Shown: in pieces, positions 42,639 to 51,292 of the stretch
Layout of the letters: the number at the start of each line of letters is the position of its first letter
How positions within the stretch are numbered: position 1 is the first letter of the stretch
DNA from: Spartinivicinus marinus
Lineage (GTDB): Bacteria; Pseudomonadota; Gammaproteobacteria; Pseudomonadales; Zooshikellaceae
Direction of reading: 5' to 3'
DNA: 64,000 bases
Assembly (NCBI RefSeq): GCF_026309355.1
Contig: NZ_JAPJZK010000004.1
Coordinates: forward strand, 57,917 to 121,916
Program-made: the position numbers and the translations under genes
Notes under the pieces: generated by a model
Databases searched by the model: none
What the model saw: the letters and a program-made list of their open reading frames with translations, nothing else
What the model was told of the DNA's origin: nothing

Positions 42639-43709
42639 ATGCGTTACCGTATTAAGTTTTTAAACGGCGCTATTTACGAGTTTCATAGAAGCTTTGATGA
42701 GCCTAGCGAGGGCTATCATCCCAAAGGGCTTCTTGGGAATCATCAAATACGTCAGTTTTTCCGGCGTTGTATTGGCTTTTCCAGCAAATCGCCTGATGGC
42801 TACACAGATGGGCTCACGATCATGCAGTATTTACTTGGTCTGAACCTTTCAGAAAAAGCACTTGAAGAGCGTTTTGTTGAAGCCGTCGAATGGAACCAGA
42901 TTTTCATTTACAGCAACCAAGAACCTCCACTCCTTCCAATGATTCAAAAAGCAAAGCAGGTCAGCCTGGATAGCTTGGCTTATAAAGCCATTGATAGTGT
43001 AGCTGATGAGCCTGAAGCTAAACAAAAAACTCTTGAACTAGAACTGTTTTACGACGATTTAGAAAAAACGCCTGCAGGCAAAACCCCTTTCAAGATCACT
43101 TTCAGTAATGATGAATGTATTGCTGGTGTTTTGGATGAAAAAGGCTGTGCAACCATACCAAATGCACCAGATTTACCGGCTCAGGTTACATTTGGTGATG
43201 AAGCAGCTTTTAATGAAGCTGCAAACTCAATCATCGGTGCTTACCAGCAGCTTGCTTTTGTATTAGATGATGCAGCCAAACAGATTGGCAAACATATGTT
43301 AGCGGTAGCACGTAGCCAACCTAAAGCAGAAGAGCCACCAGCTGATATCAAAGAAGCTTTTAAACAGGCTGTTGAAAAGGAGTTAGCAAAATATAAGGCC
43401 AAAGCAGAAGAGTATGATCAAAAAACTTTTTTACAGAAGACTTGGGAGCAAGCCAAATCAGTAACTACCGGGGTTAAAAAAGGCTTTTCTGAGTACGTGC
43501 CAGATTTAGGAGAATTTGGTGATTTAATGGATGCTGTTGATCTTGATGTAACTGATCTAGTTGATGCAATTGCGACAGGTAATGTAGATGAGTTAGAAAC
43601 GAAGTTCCAAGCCTGGCAGCGTGATAATAAAGGATTTGCAAAAGCCAGTGAAGCAATGGAAATGCTTATACTGCTGCTATCAGATGAGATGAGAAGAGCA
43701 GAGAGTTAA
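42639..43709 (+). CDS. Polymorphic toxin, N-terminal part (frameshifted)
   Basis: The 356-residue frame begins MRYRIKFLNGAIYEFHRSFD. Its middle is like effector-linking domains: LELELFYDDLEKTPAGKTPF, with a GVLDEKGCATIPNAP strand as in the modules that follow VgrG or PAAR-type effectors. The C-terminal part is helical (about 240-345). The frame ends in LLLSDEMRRAES because a tandem GATGA duplication (43683-43692) shifts it. Removing five bases joins it to the next frame as LLLSDEKSRELIASIPFRIL, one protein of about 700 residues ending in an AHH nuclease domain. A contractile secretion system probably exports it. Confidence 0.65.
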   Translation: MRYRIKFLNGAIYEFHRSFDEPSEGYHPKGLLGNHQIRQFFRRCIGFSSKSPDGYTDGLTIMQYLLGLNLSEKALEERFVEAVEWNQIFIYSNQEPPLLPMIQKAKQVSLDSLAYKAIDSVADEPEAKQKTLELELFYDDLEKTPAGKTPFKITFSNDECIAGVLDEKGCATIPNAPDLPAQVTFGDEAAFNEAANSIIGAYQQLAFVLDDAAKQIGKHMLAVARSQPKAEEPPADIKEAFKQAVEKELAKYKAKAEEYDQKTFLQKTWEQAKSVTTGVKKGFSEYVPDLGEFGDLMDAVDLDVTDLVDAIATGNVDELETKFQAWQRDNKGFAKASEAMEMLILLLSDEMRRAES

Positions 43710-43732
43710 TTGCCAGCATTCCATTTAGAATA

Positions 43733-44770
43733 TTGCAAGTACTCCCTCCTGACGAAGTGACTGAAATACTGAGCTCTCAGGCAACTCAAACAGGTATTGA
43801 TGCTACGATTGTTTCTGGCGGAACTGCTGCCGGTGCCCTTGCCGGTGGTGTAGGCGCTCCCGTTGCAGCTGCTACATTACTTACAGCCGCAGCAGGCCGA
43901 AAAGGGGGGAAATTACTTGAAGCCATAATCAATATATTAATGGAAATAGCAGAAAAAATAAAAAAACTATCTGCTCACCAATGGGGCGGCACTAGAAAAT
44001 ACCAGCAGAAAAACCAAATTAAGCATATTGAAGAAAATAAATCCTTTAATGAAGGAGAGAAAAAACAACAGGCTGATGAAGCTGAGAAAGAGAATAAAAA
44101 ATATAAATGTGAATGGAATAAGTGTAAAGGCAATCATGAGAAAAAAATCAGATATCCAAGCAATGGCAGTGTTCAAAGAAATAACACTTATGACTCTGAC
44201 TGGATACGTGCAGGCTTAGAGCCATGGGTGTTGTATGGTCCAGGCCGAAACAGTTATGCTACTCTGGCTGACTACAAGGATGAAGCCCCTAATGCCAACT
44301 ATACTGGTACAGCTGCAGCTATGATATACCCTGAATACCATACTCAAAAACATCATTTAATATCAATTAAACTGTTTGATTCGGTAACACAGCTGCGAGA
44401 TAATGCAAAACTAATTGGATATGATGCTAATAATTCTAACAATGGTATTTGCCTACCTTCCTTCATTGCTGACATAGTACAACATGATCTACAGTTACAC
44501 AGAGGCCGACATAGCAGAAAACTTTATGATTCAAAAGTTTTAAAAGCTCTGAAAGTAATAAACCAAGAGTGTAAAGAGTATTGTAAAAAAGATGTAAAAG
44601 GTAACATACTAAACCAGAAAAAACTTATAGACGACCTAGATAGTCTGTCCAGCATCGTTAAAAGAAAAATTATTAATTGGGAATATTTGTTATCTAGGAA
44701 AGCCTTTAATAATAAAGAAAAAAGTATTAATCGATATGAAAAAATTATGAAGAAAAGGGATGAGGACTAG
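43733..44770 (+). CDS. Polymorphic toxin, C-terminal part with AHH nuclease domain
   Basis: The frame is open from 43688 and has only TTG at 43733 as an early start. It starts with a hydrophobic glycine/alanine-rich stretch (VSGGTAAGALAGGVGAPVAA). The nuclease domain (about residues 200-265) has YHTQKHHLISIKLFD, the double-His of the AHH/HNH-EndoVII group. NGICLPS and LHRGRHSRKLY follow, as in AHH toxins. The toxin probably cleaves DNA or RNA. The four downstream Imm11 genes are the expected partners. Confidence 0.75.
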   Translation: MQVLPPDEVTEILSSQATQTGIDATIVSGGTAAGALAGGVGAPVAAATLLTAAAGRKGGKLLEAIINILMEIAEKIKKLSAHQWGGTRKYQQKNQIKHIEENKSFNEGEKKQQADEAEKENKKYKCEWNKCKGNHEKKIRYPSNGSVQRNNTYDSDWIRAGLEPWVLYGPGRNSYATLADYKDEAPNANYTGTAAAMIYPEYHTQKHHLISIKLFDSVTQLRDNAKLIGYDANNSNNGICLPSFIADIVQHDLQLHRGRHSRKLYDSKVLKALKVINQECKEYCKKDVKGNILNQKKLIDDLDSLSSIVKRKIINWEYLLSRKAFNNKEKSINRYEKIMKKRDED

Positions 44771-44773
44771 TTT

Positions 44774-45343
44774 ATGTATTGGATAATGTCAGTAGAACCT
44801 CAAGATGATGATGAAATAGTTATCTACGATACACCTCCATATATTGAAGCGTACGACCTTAGCTTTGAAGAAGGTGAAAAAATCACTAGCACATACCCTG
44901 AAATATCATTAAGTTATGCAAAAGAGCCTGGCGACATATTTACTGATAGCCTTGCTGCTTTTGGCTGTAATGGGCTGGTTTTAAATAATAAAGTTATTCA
45001 AGAATTGCATTCCTTAAAAATTAACAACATACAATACTTTGATTTAAGACTTATTGAAAAAACGACTAAAGAGGAAAATTCAGGCTATAAAATAGCCAAC
45101 ATTGTTGGTGCTTTTAACTGTCTTGATATAGATAAATGCGTATTTGAAACTACTAGTTCAGGAAGAATTATGTTTATTGAAAAAATGGTCTTTAAAGAGC
45201 TAGATGAGAGTAAACTACCAGAAATATTCCGACTAGCTGAGTATTTACCTCTTATAGTTACAAGTGACAGAATAAAGCAAGCTTTTGAAGCTAAAGGGTT
45301 TACAGGATTAGTTTTTTGTAAGCCTGAAGAGTTTAGCTCTTAA
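44774..45343 (+). CDS. Imm11 (DUF1629) immunity protein, copy 1
   Basis: The 189-residue protein begins MYWIMSVEPQDDDEIVIYD and has Imm11 features: IANIVGAFNCLDIDKC, then a GRIMFIEKMVFKE segment, FRLAEYLPLIVTSDRIK and TGLVFCKPEEF. Imm11 proteins neutralise nuclease toxins encoded upstream. It starts 3 bp after the toxin stop. Copy 4 shares long identical stretches in its first half, so the two arose by duplication. Confidence 0.85.
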   Translation: MYWIMSVEPQDDDEIVIYDTPPYIEAYDLSFEEGEKITSTYPEISLSYAKEPGDIFTDSLAAFGCNGLVLNNKVIQELHSLKINNIQYFDLRLIEKTTKEENSGYKIANIVGAFNCLDIDKCVFETTSSGRIMFIEKMVFKELDESKLPEIFRLAEYLPLIVTSDRIKQAFEAKGFTGLVFCKPEEFSS

Positions 45344-45913
45344 TGTACTGGATAATGGCAACGGAATATACAAGTGAAGATGATCTTGAAATAGATGGAT
45401 GCCCCCCCACTTATTGAGCAATATGACTTGAATTTTGAGGAAGGGTTGTTTTGTGCTGCAACACTTCCAATGATTGATATTTTTTATGATATGCAACCAA
45501 ATGAAATTTTTACAGATAATCTTTTTGCGCCTGGCTGCAATGGCCTACTAATCCACAATAGAGTAAAGTCTGTGTTAGATGACTTGGAAGTCAATAACAT
45601 CCAATATTATCAAACCAGACTAATAAATAAAGACAGTAAAGAAGAAAATGGCAACTATAAATTAGCTAATATTGTTGGCAGGATAAACTGCTTGGACTAT
45701 GATAAGTCTGAACTAGTTATGCGCGATGATGGAAGTATCAAATTCATAGATAAGCTTGTTTTTCAGTACTTTGATAACAAAGATAGCTTGGAAATATTCA
45801 GACTTGCCAAGTTCCTACCAATTGTTATAGTTAGTGATAAAATTAAGAAAAAATTAGAAAAGCATAAATTTACCGGGATTGTATTTTATAAGCCTGAAGA
45901 TTACTCTCTGTAA
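45343..45913 (+). CDS. Imm11 immunity protein, copy 2, broken by a C7 tract
   Basis: ATG at 45343 overlaps the previous stop (TAATG) and starts MYWIMATEYTSEDDLEIDG. A run of seven C at 45402-45408 then breaks the frame; with six C it would continue as PPLIEQYDLNFEEG. The present sequence only yields a short 24-residue peptide from this start; an internal ATG at 45395 would give 172 residues lacking the N-terminus. The rest contains the Imm11 blocks IANIVGRINCLDYDKSELV and FRLAKFLPIVIVSDKIK. A single-base slip could switch it on or off, or it may be a sequencing error. Confidence 0.75.
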
Positions 45914-45967
45914 CCCATATAAAGTCCGAACTCCAATCAACCGACAGTTAGAAAAGGAAAAAAATTA

Positions 45968-46333
45968 TTGTCAACTAATACTGAGCTTAAAACATATATG
46001 ATGAGTGGTGATGCAACTATTGAGTCTGACTCTGGAATTGATGAAGTTTTGAAATTGGTTTCTAGTGCTTTACAGATTCCTAAGTTTTCTCTTGATAAGT
46101 CTGGCGATTGGGATGGAGAAGAGGTTTATATTTCCTCTTGCTTTGGTTTTACTATATACTTATCTGCAGATGATCCCCCTTTAAAAACTTATCATATTTC
46201 AGCAAGGACTAGTGTTGATAGCTTTGATTATGATGAATTTGATGCTGATGATTTAAACTTAGATGGGAATCTTATTGCTATGCTTCGGTATCATGGAGTA
46301 GACGCAAAGGTTAGACTCATAGATTATGGATGA
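45968..46333 (+). CDS. Immunity-like protein of unknown family
   Basis: The 121-residue acidic protein starts at TTG (45968), preceded by an AAAGGA-type site. It is a small single-domain protein typical of immunity genes, with GDWDGEEVYISSCFGFTIYL and YHISARTSVDSFDYDEFD. It ends four codons inside the next gene's start (ATGGATGA overlap), so it belongs to the operon. It may neutralise a toxin not present here. No named family is recognised. Confidence 0.6.
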   Translation: MSTNTELKTYMMSGDATIESDSGIDEVLKLVSSALQIPKFSLDKSGDWDGEEVYISSCFGFTIYLSADDPPLKTYHISARTSVDSFDYDEFDADDLNLDGNLIAMLRYHGVDAKVRLIDYG

Positions 46334-46919
46334 TTTATTGCCTAAAAGTATGTACTGGATTCTAATAAGTGAAAGGTCTGATGATAATCAATTTTACCTT
46401 GATGGCACGCCTCCACTCATTTCTACAAATGAATGGAGCTTTGAAGAAGGATCTGCTGTTACAGGAATAATACCAGAAATAGAAATGCTTTATACAATTG
46501 AGCCTAATGAGATAATGACAGATAACTTAGTTTCTCCAGGCTTTAGAGGCCTACTGATTAGAAACAAGGTAAAAGGCTTACTAGAAATCTTAGGGTTGGA
46601 CAATATTCAGTATTTTAAAACTAAGCTGATTAATGAAAAAACAAAGGAGTCAACTGAAGATTACTACATCGCAAATATTATCGGCACCTATGATTGTGTG
46701 GACTATGATAAATCTGACTTAACATTTTGGGACGATGGCGATATAGAGTTTGTTGAAAGCTTTGTTTTTAAAGATATCAGTGACCAGGAGCCACCAGAAA
46801 TCTTCAGGTTATCATCATTTCTGCCATTAGTGATCATAACAGATAGAGTTAAAAAAGCTTTGGATAAACAAGATTACTCAGGGTTCAAGTATTATAGACC
46901 TGAAGAGTATTACTCTTAA
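46326..46919 (+). CDS. Imm11 immunity protein, copy 3
   Basis: The 197-residue protein carries the Imm11 core: TDNLVSPGFRGLLIRNKV, IANIIGTYDCVDYDKSDL, FRLSSFLPLVIITDRVK and SGFKYYRPEEY. It differs from copies 1 and 4 in the first 40 residues. Its start overlaps the immunity-like gene by 8 bp and its stop overlaps the next start (TAATG), so translation is coupled. The DNA at its 3' end, with the next start, repeats the 45339 junction. Confidence 0.8.
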   Translation: MDDLLPKSMYWILISERSDDNQFYLDGTPPLISTNEWSFEEGSAVTGIIPEIEMLYTIEPNEIMTDNLVSPGFRGLLIRNKVKGLLEILGLDNIQYFKTKLINEKTKESTEDYYIANIIGTYDCVDYDKSDLTFWDDGDIEFVESFVFKDISDQEPPEIFRLSSFLPLVIITDRVKKALDKQDYSGFKYYRPEEYYS

Positions 46920-47485
46920 TGTACTGGATAATGGCAACGGAACTTCAAGATGATGATGAAATAATTATCTATGAAACGCCTCAATATATTGAAGTGCATG
47001 ACCTTAGCTTTGAAGAAGGTGAAAAAATAACTAATACATACCCTGAAATATCGTTGAATTATGAAAAAGAGCCAGGCGAAGTATTTACTGATAACCTTGC
47101 TGCTTTAGGGTGTCATGGGTTGGTTATTAACGAAAAAATTAGACAAAAAATAAAAGAGCTAGATATAAATAATTTACAGTATTTTGATCTTAAATTAATA
47201 GAGAAAAACACCAAAAAAGAGACTATAGACTATAAAATAGCCAATATTATAGGGGCTGTTAATTGTCTAGATTATGATAATTGTGACTTAGTGTTATCTA
47301 GTACAGGCTCTATTCTCTTTATTGAAAAGCTGGCTTTTATTGATCTAGATGAAGATAAACTTCCTGAAATCTTCCGGTTAGGAGAATTCTTGCCGCTTAT
47401 TGTTGTAAATGATCGTATTAAGCAGGAATTTGAGGCAGAAGGCTTTACAGGGTTTGTTTTTTATAGGCCTGAAGACTACTCATAA
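46919..47485 (+). CDS. Imm11 immunity protein, copy 4
   Basis: The 188-residue protein is the closest to copy 1 (MYWIMATELQDDDEIIIYET) with IANIIGAVNCLDYDNCDL, GSILFIEKLAFIDL, FRLGEFLPLIVVNDRIK and TGFVFYRPEDY. The nucleotides around its start (about 29 bases from 46915) are identical to those at copy 2's start. It ends the array. Tandem Imm11 copies may cover several allelic toxins. Confidence 0.85.
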   Translation: MYWIMATELQDDDEIIIYETPQYIEVHDLSFEEGEKITNTYPEISLNYEKEPGEVFTDNLAALGCHGLVINEKIRQKIKELDINNLQYFDLKLIEKNTKKETIDYKIANIIGAVNCLDYDNCDLVLSSTGSILFIEKLAFIDLDEDKLPEIFRLGEFLPLIVVNDRIKQEFEAEGFTGFVFYRPEDYS

Positions 47486-47800
47486 TATAACCTGTAATCC
47501 ACCACATCCCTTTAATCATAAGGGCTACAGTCAGCAACCTGACCAAACATCTAGCAGAGACTCTCGCTCTTTAAAGTTAAGTTAGTAATAACTCTATAAG
47601 ACGGTAACAGGTTAACTTCGCATAAACTATCTTATGTTAAATTATATGCTAAAGAGAGTTAATTAGAACTAGTGTTTATGAACTACTGAACATAGTGTGA
47701 ATCATGGCCATACCTCTTGGGGTTTCGGGGGAGTGGAACAGCCAGAACAATCCGACCGAACCCTCCTTCTAGCCCACTACCCTTTATTAATTATTTTAAT
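47486..47800. other. Intergenic stretch after the immunity array
   Basis: No gene, terminator stem or repeat is convincing here. Confidence 0.5.
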
Positions 47801-48535
47801 CTAAATAAAATATTTTTTATAGATTTTTTCGTATGACCCGTTTTTCTTTACTGTATCAAAAGCATTTCTAAGCTTCTCTACGATTTCATTAGAAAGCTTT
47901 AAACTACCTGCAAGGTATAAATCCTCATTTTGGAACGAAATACTATATGATGGTTGTCTTGTAATATCTTCTTTTTTAAGTAAATAAAATGCTCTTACGG
48001 TTGGAACATACCATGCGTCAACACGGTTATAAATTAACATCCTAGCATTTTGAATTTCTTTGGTAACTAACTGTATTCTTTTAAAATTGTTCTTATTCAA
48101 GAAACGACTCCAAGGGGTTTCTCTAGCCACACTGATAGAAAGTCGCTTTGCTTCTACAAGCGTCTTAGGAGGAGAACCTGTTATCATGACAAAGCTGACT
48201 TCTATAGACAAAAGATTCACAATCCATAAATAGTTAGGTTCTCTGTTTTTAGTACGAGTTAGCCCAAAAATTAAATAATTATTTTTTTCTCTTGCTGTCT
48301 TTTGAGCTCTTGGCCAGGGTGAAAATCTTGGTTTATAGGGAAGATTTGCATGCTGGTGCATCAAACCTACTATTTCGTATAAAAAACCACGTTGTTCCTT
48401 ACTATCTTCTACTGTAAATGGAGGAAGGTCAGCTGTTATCTGCATTATCGAATTAGAACTTCCAAACGCATGTGAATAAAATAATAAAAGTGATATTATC
48501 ATATATTTATTTGCTTTATAAAAAAAACCATACAT
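47801..48535 (-). CDS. Periplasmic binding-protein-like protein, orphan
   Basis: From ATG at 48535 the protein is 244 residues with a signal peptide (MYGFFYKANKYMIISLLLFY). The mature part has the SBP_bac_3-type pattern: a TADLPPFTVED strand at its start, FSPWPRAQKTAREKNNYLI (a motif common in this subgroup), ISVARETPWSRFL and a final helix LRNAFDTVKKNGSYEKIYKK. No transport genes adjoin it. An upstream in-frame start would add residues lacking a signal peptide. Confidence 0.7.
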   Translation of the reverse strand: MYGFFYKANKYMIISLLLFYSHAFGSSNSIMQITADLPPFTVEDSKEQRGFLYEIVGLMHQHANLPYKPRFSPWPRAQKTAREKNNYLIFGLTRTKNREPNYLWIVNLLSIEVSFVMITGSPPKTLVEAKRLSISVARETPWSRFLNKNNFKRIQLVTKEIQNARMLIYNRVDAWYVPTVRAFYLLKKEDITRQPSYSISFQNEDLYLAGSLKLSNEIVEKLRNAFDTVKKNGSYEKIYKKYFI

Positions 48536-49075
48536 ACTATCAACCTCATTGGTGGGTAGACAAATAAAGTCTTTAGTAAGATCGCCTCCCAACTTTCGTC
48601 ATATTTTGGGCACCTAAATGCTCCAGGCCTTGGATGTGTGCGGGAAAATAAAGCCACCCCTTAGAACAACCATTATTGGGTGGGTAATAGAACATATAAT
48701 CATATAATAACGAAACAACTCTTCAGACTAAGATAGTTACCAAATACTAATGTAAAAATTAAAAAGTATCGAGTAACTTAAATTTATATTAATGAGATTA
48801 ATTGTGAAAAAATATTATTTATAATTTGTTTTCCTTACTCGATCTCGAATAATATAAGTTGATATCTTACCATTATGCTTTTATATAATACCATATAAGT
48901 TGATTTTCGGTAGCTAACTATCATAGGGACTCAAACTTATACCTAATTATCACTATACCTAAGCCACTACTCTCCTCAATGCTCCATCCCCTACCCGCCT
49001 CTCCTGTCGTCTTCTCAAAAACAGCCGATAAGACCATGATTAGGATGGTATTTTATGTGGCAGTATTATTTATTA
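48536..49075. repeat. Intergenic region with repeat B copy (minus orientation)
   Basis: About 540 bp without a supported gene. The part at 48970-49035 is a repeat B copy in reverse orientation (reading on the minus strand TTATCGGCTGTTTTTGAGAA, then GGGGATGGAGCATTGAGGAG). It lies downstream of the small membrane-protein gene. Confidence 0.65.
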
Positions 49076-49360
49076 TCAAAACTGTTTTCTTATTACGTTT
49101 CTTCTAAGGCTCACTCTTTTTAGCTTTTTATAGTCATAGTAAAAGTATATTACTGGGATAAAATACGAAATTATTATTCCACCTATTTTCGCTAAAGGTA
49201 ACGGCATAGTTAAAAATATTAACTCTATTCCCCAAAATATGAACCATATTACACTTGCTACAATATATAAAATAGAAATTATATGTTTAACTAGTGCAGC
49301 TTTTACTAATGAATTTATTCTCACATACTTTATAAACTTTCTTCGTAGGATATGTTTCAC
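49076..49360 (-). CDS. Small membrane protein
   Basis: The 94-residue protein has a basic N-terminus (MKHILRRKFIKYVRI), two or three hydrophobic helices (IISILYIVASVIWFIFWGI, MPLPLAKIGGIIISYF, VIYFYY) and a basic tail, so it is an inner-membrane protein. No family is recognised. It resembles the small membrane proteins of the immunity-like row at 55-57 kb in size and repeat context. Confidence 0.5.
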   Translation of the reverse strand: MKHILRRKFIKYVRINSLVKAALVKHIISILYIVASVIWFIFWGIELIFLTMPLPLAKIGGIIISYFIPVIYFYYDYKKLKRVSLRRNVIRKQF

Positions 49361-49448
49361 TTATCTTTCTATATTATTACTAATGAATTATTTGCCAGAC
49401 TCTCCTGAAAGAGGCCTAGGCTACCCTCACTTGGTTTAGCAAATTGTA

Positions 49449-50588
49449 TTAGCGCATATAAGACTTAAATTTACTAAACCTTTCTTTTTTATTCAAAACA
49501 TTGTGTGCGTCTTTAAATTCTAAAATATACCACTTGTCTACTTTTACAGCTTTCCCACTAAGCAGTGCTACTCTTTTGCTCGGCCAAGCAATGTCTAAGT
49601 AAATAGTTTCATTAGTCTGCTGATTAGTGACAGGATACTGTACATGCGGTAACTCTAAACCAAGCGACTGACACATTTCAATAAAACCAAATAAGGCAGG
49701 ATCAACAAACTTTCTAACACTTTGCCAATTTGTTGGATTTGTTAACCCTTGCTCTCGTCTCAATCTAGTTATGGTGCTCATTTGATGAAAAGAGACTGGC
49801 ATATGTTGATGAAATGGCTCTTTCCGGTGGCAGTCTTTACAGAGTGCTATTAAGTCCTGTATAGACGAGTTTGACTTGATTCTTTCAGGGTGATGAGCAT
49901 CTAATAAGTGCTTTTTCGTTCGAAGATTAACGTTGCAGTTTTGACATGTGTAATTAACCCTTTTCCTACATGCCTTTGAGCGTTCATAAAAGTCATCATC
50001 ATAGCCACGGTGCCGGTGAGCAAACTGTTCTCTGGGTAGATGCTGAAACATTGAGCTATAAGTAGAAAAAAACTCTTTCAGATCGAATTTGCTAACAATT
50101 TCTTCTTTTGCTTCTAAGGGGGCGTTTGCGTAACCGTTGTAATTCAGATATCTCAAACACAGTTTGCATACCCGAAGTTTCACTTCTCCAGATATCTCTT
50201 TTTTATTACTTCGCCGTTCACCATATATTTTAAACTTGCCCGAAGTTCCTGTGGTGACAATATAGCGATCACCTGAATCCTTTTCCCTCATTTCAATGAT
50301 TTTTTTACATTCAGCGACATGAAACTTATTTCCTTCACTGCCATCTTTAAGTGCAGCCTCTATGTTTTTGTGGTCAGGGATGTATAGTAAAGTCTGCCTC
50401 CCATTCGTACTTATTAGGCCTGTATTAGTCTGAACGTGATCTATCTTGAGTTGAATACCTTCAATTAGTTCTTGGTCAAAAGCAAATTCAGCTTCTGGCA
50501 TCGCTGGTTCAATCTCGAAATCACATGACTCAGCTTCCATCATCACCAAACTTCTTTCTAACTTGGAAAAATCAACATTTAGCTTCAT
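49449..50588 (-). CDS. zorE: ZorE, HNH nuclease of Zorya type II
   Basis: The 379-residue protein has an HNH domain (about 210-265): YTCQNCNVNLRTKKHLLDAH, then LIALCKDCH, with the zinc-binding cysteine pairs and catalytic His. In Zorya type II, the third component is an HNH nuclease, ZorE, which acts on invading phage DNA at the site of ZorAB activity. It overlaps zorB by 4 bp (ATGA). No ZorC or ZorD homologue is present, which fits type II. Sequence before the HNH has a zinc-like CKLCLRYL pair. Confidence 0.8.
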   Translation of the reverse strand: MKLNVDFSKLERSLVMMEAESCDFEIEPAMPEAEFAFDQELIEGIQLKIDHVQTNTGLISTNGRQTLLYIPDHKNIEAALKDGSEGNKFHVAECKKIIEMREKDSGDRYIVTTGTSGKFKIYGERRSNKKEISGEVKLRVCKLCLRYLNYNGYANAPLEAKEEIVSKFDLKEFFSTYSSMFQHLPREQFAHRHRGYDDDFYERSKACRKRVNYTCQNCNVNLRTKKHLLDAHHPERIKSNSSIQDLIALCKDCHRKEPFHQHMPVSFHQMSTITRLRREQGLTNPTNWQSVRKFVDPALFGFIEMCQSLGLELPHVQYPVTNQQTNETIYLDIAWPSKRVALLSGKAVKVDKWYILEFKDAHNVLNKKERFSKFKSYMR

Positions 50589-51292
50589 GATCTATCCTTG
50601 TATATCTCTCTCAATTTCGCATCTGCATTGGTTATCACTGTAAAATTCACTCTACGAGACGCTTCTTTATTTTCAGAATTATTTTTGTGTCGTTCTAACC
50701 TAGATGAAGAATATCCGATGGCAACGAGTTTACTTCTTATAAACAGGTCATCACTGATTTGAGGTAAGGCATAAAGATGTGTGAGAACAGATTTAGTGCG
50801 CTCCTGAGATAATTCCATATTCTGGTAGTATGCCTCTTTAGGGGGAGTATTGCCTTCCCATTCGGAGCTTGTATGACCTTCTATTCGTACTTCCTGTATT
50901 ACATCAAAAAATGGTGTTAACGCACTAAAATAACGAGGTGCAAACTCGTTTAGCAGCTGTCTGTACTGCTCATTAATTTCAGACTTTCCTCCCTTAAACA
51001 GAATATCTGGAGAGCGAAATGTTAATGTAAGGGTCTTTTTACTTAGATCAGCATCCCATCTTTTAAGGTCCTCGCCAAACTCTAGCAAGAGAGCTCTATA
51101 TATCGCCAATTGAGTATCCCTGTACTCAAGAGCAATTCCTTCAATCCGGTTTTTATCCTTTTGCACATTCAGCATAAAAGCAATGGCAATGAACATGAAT
51201 ACGACCATTAGACCTGCCATTAAATCCGATATAGATAACCAATGTGACTCCTCCTGATTATTTTTTCCCTGAGCAGTCATGAGTTCCTTCAT
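50585..51292 (-). CDS. zorB: ZorB, OmpA/MotB-like motor component of Zorya
   Basis: The 235-residue protein has one N-terminal membrane helix with a conserved Asp (ISDLMAGLMVVFMFIAIAFM), as in proton-using motor proteins of the MotB type. A C-terminal OmpA-like peptidoglycan-binding domain follows (DVIQEVRIEGHTSSEW and RRVNFTV). In Zorya, ZorAB forms an ion-driven motor that senses phage injection. It overlaps both partners by 4 bp. Confidence 0.85.
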   Translation of the reverse strand: MKELMTAQGKNNQEESHWLSISDLMAGLMVVFMFIAIAFMLNVQKDKNRIEGIALEYRDTQLAIYRALLLEFGEDLKRWDADLSKKTLTLTFRSPDILFKGGKSEINEQYRQLLNEFAPRYFSALTPFFDVIQEVRIEGHTSSEWEGNTPPKEAYYQNMELSQERTKSVLTHLYALPQISDDLFIRSKLVAIGYSSSRLERHKNNSENKEASRRVNFTVITNADAKLREIYKDRS

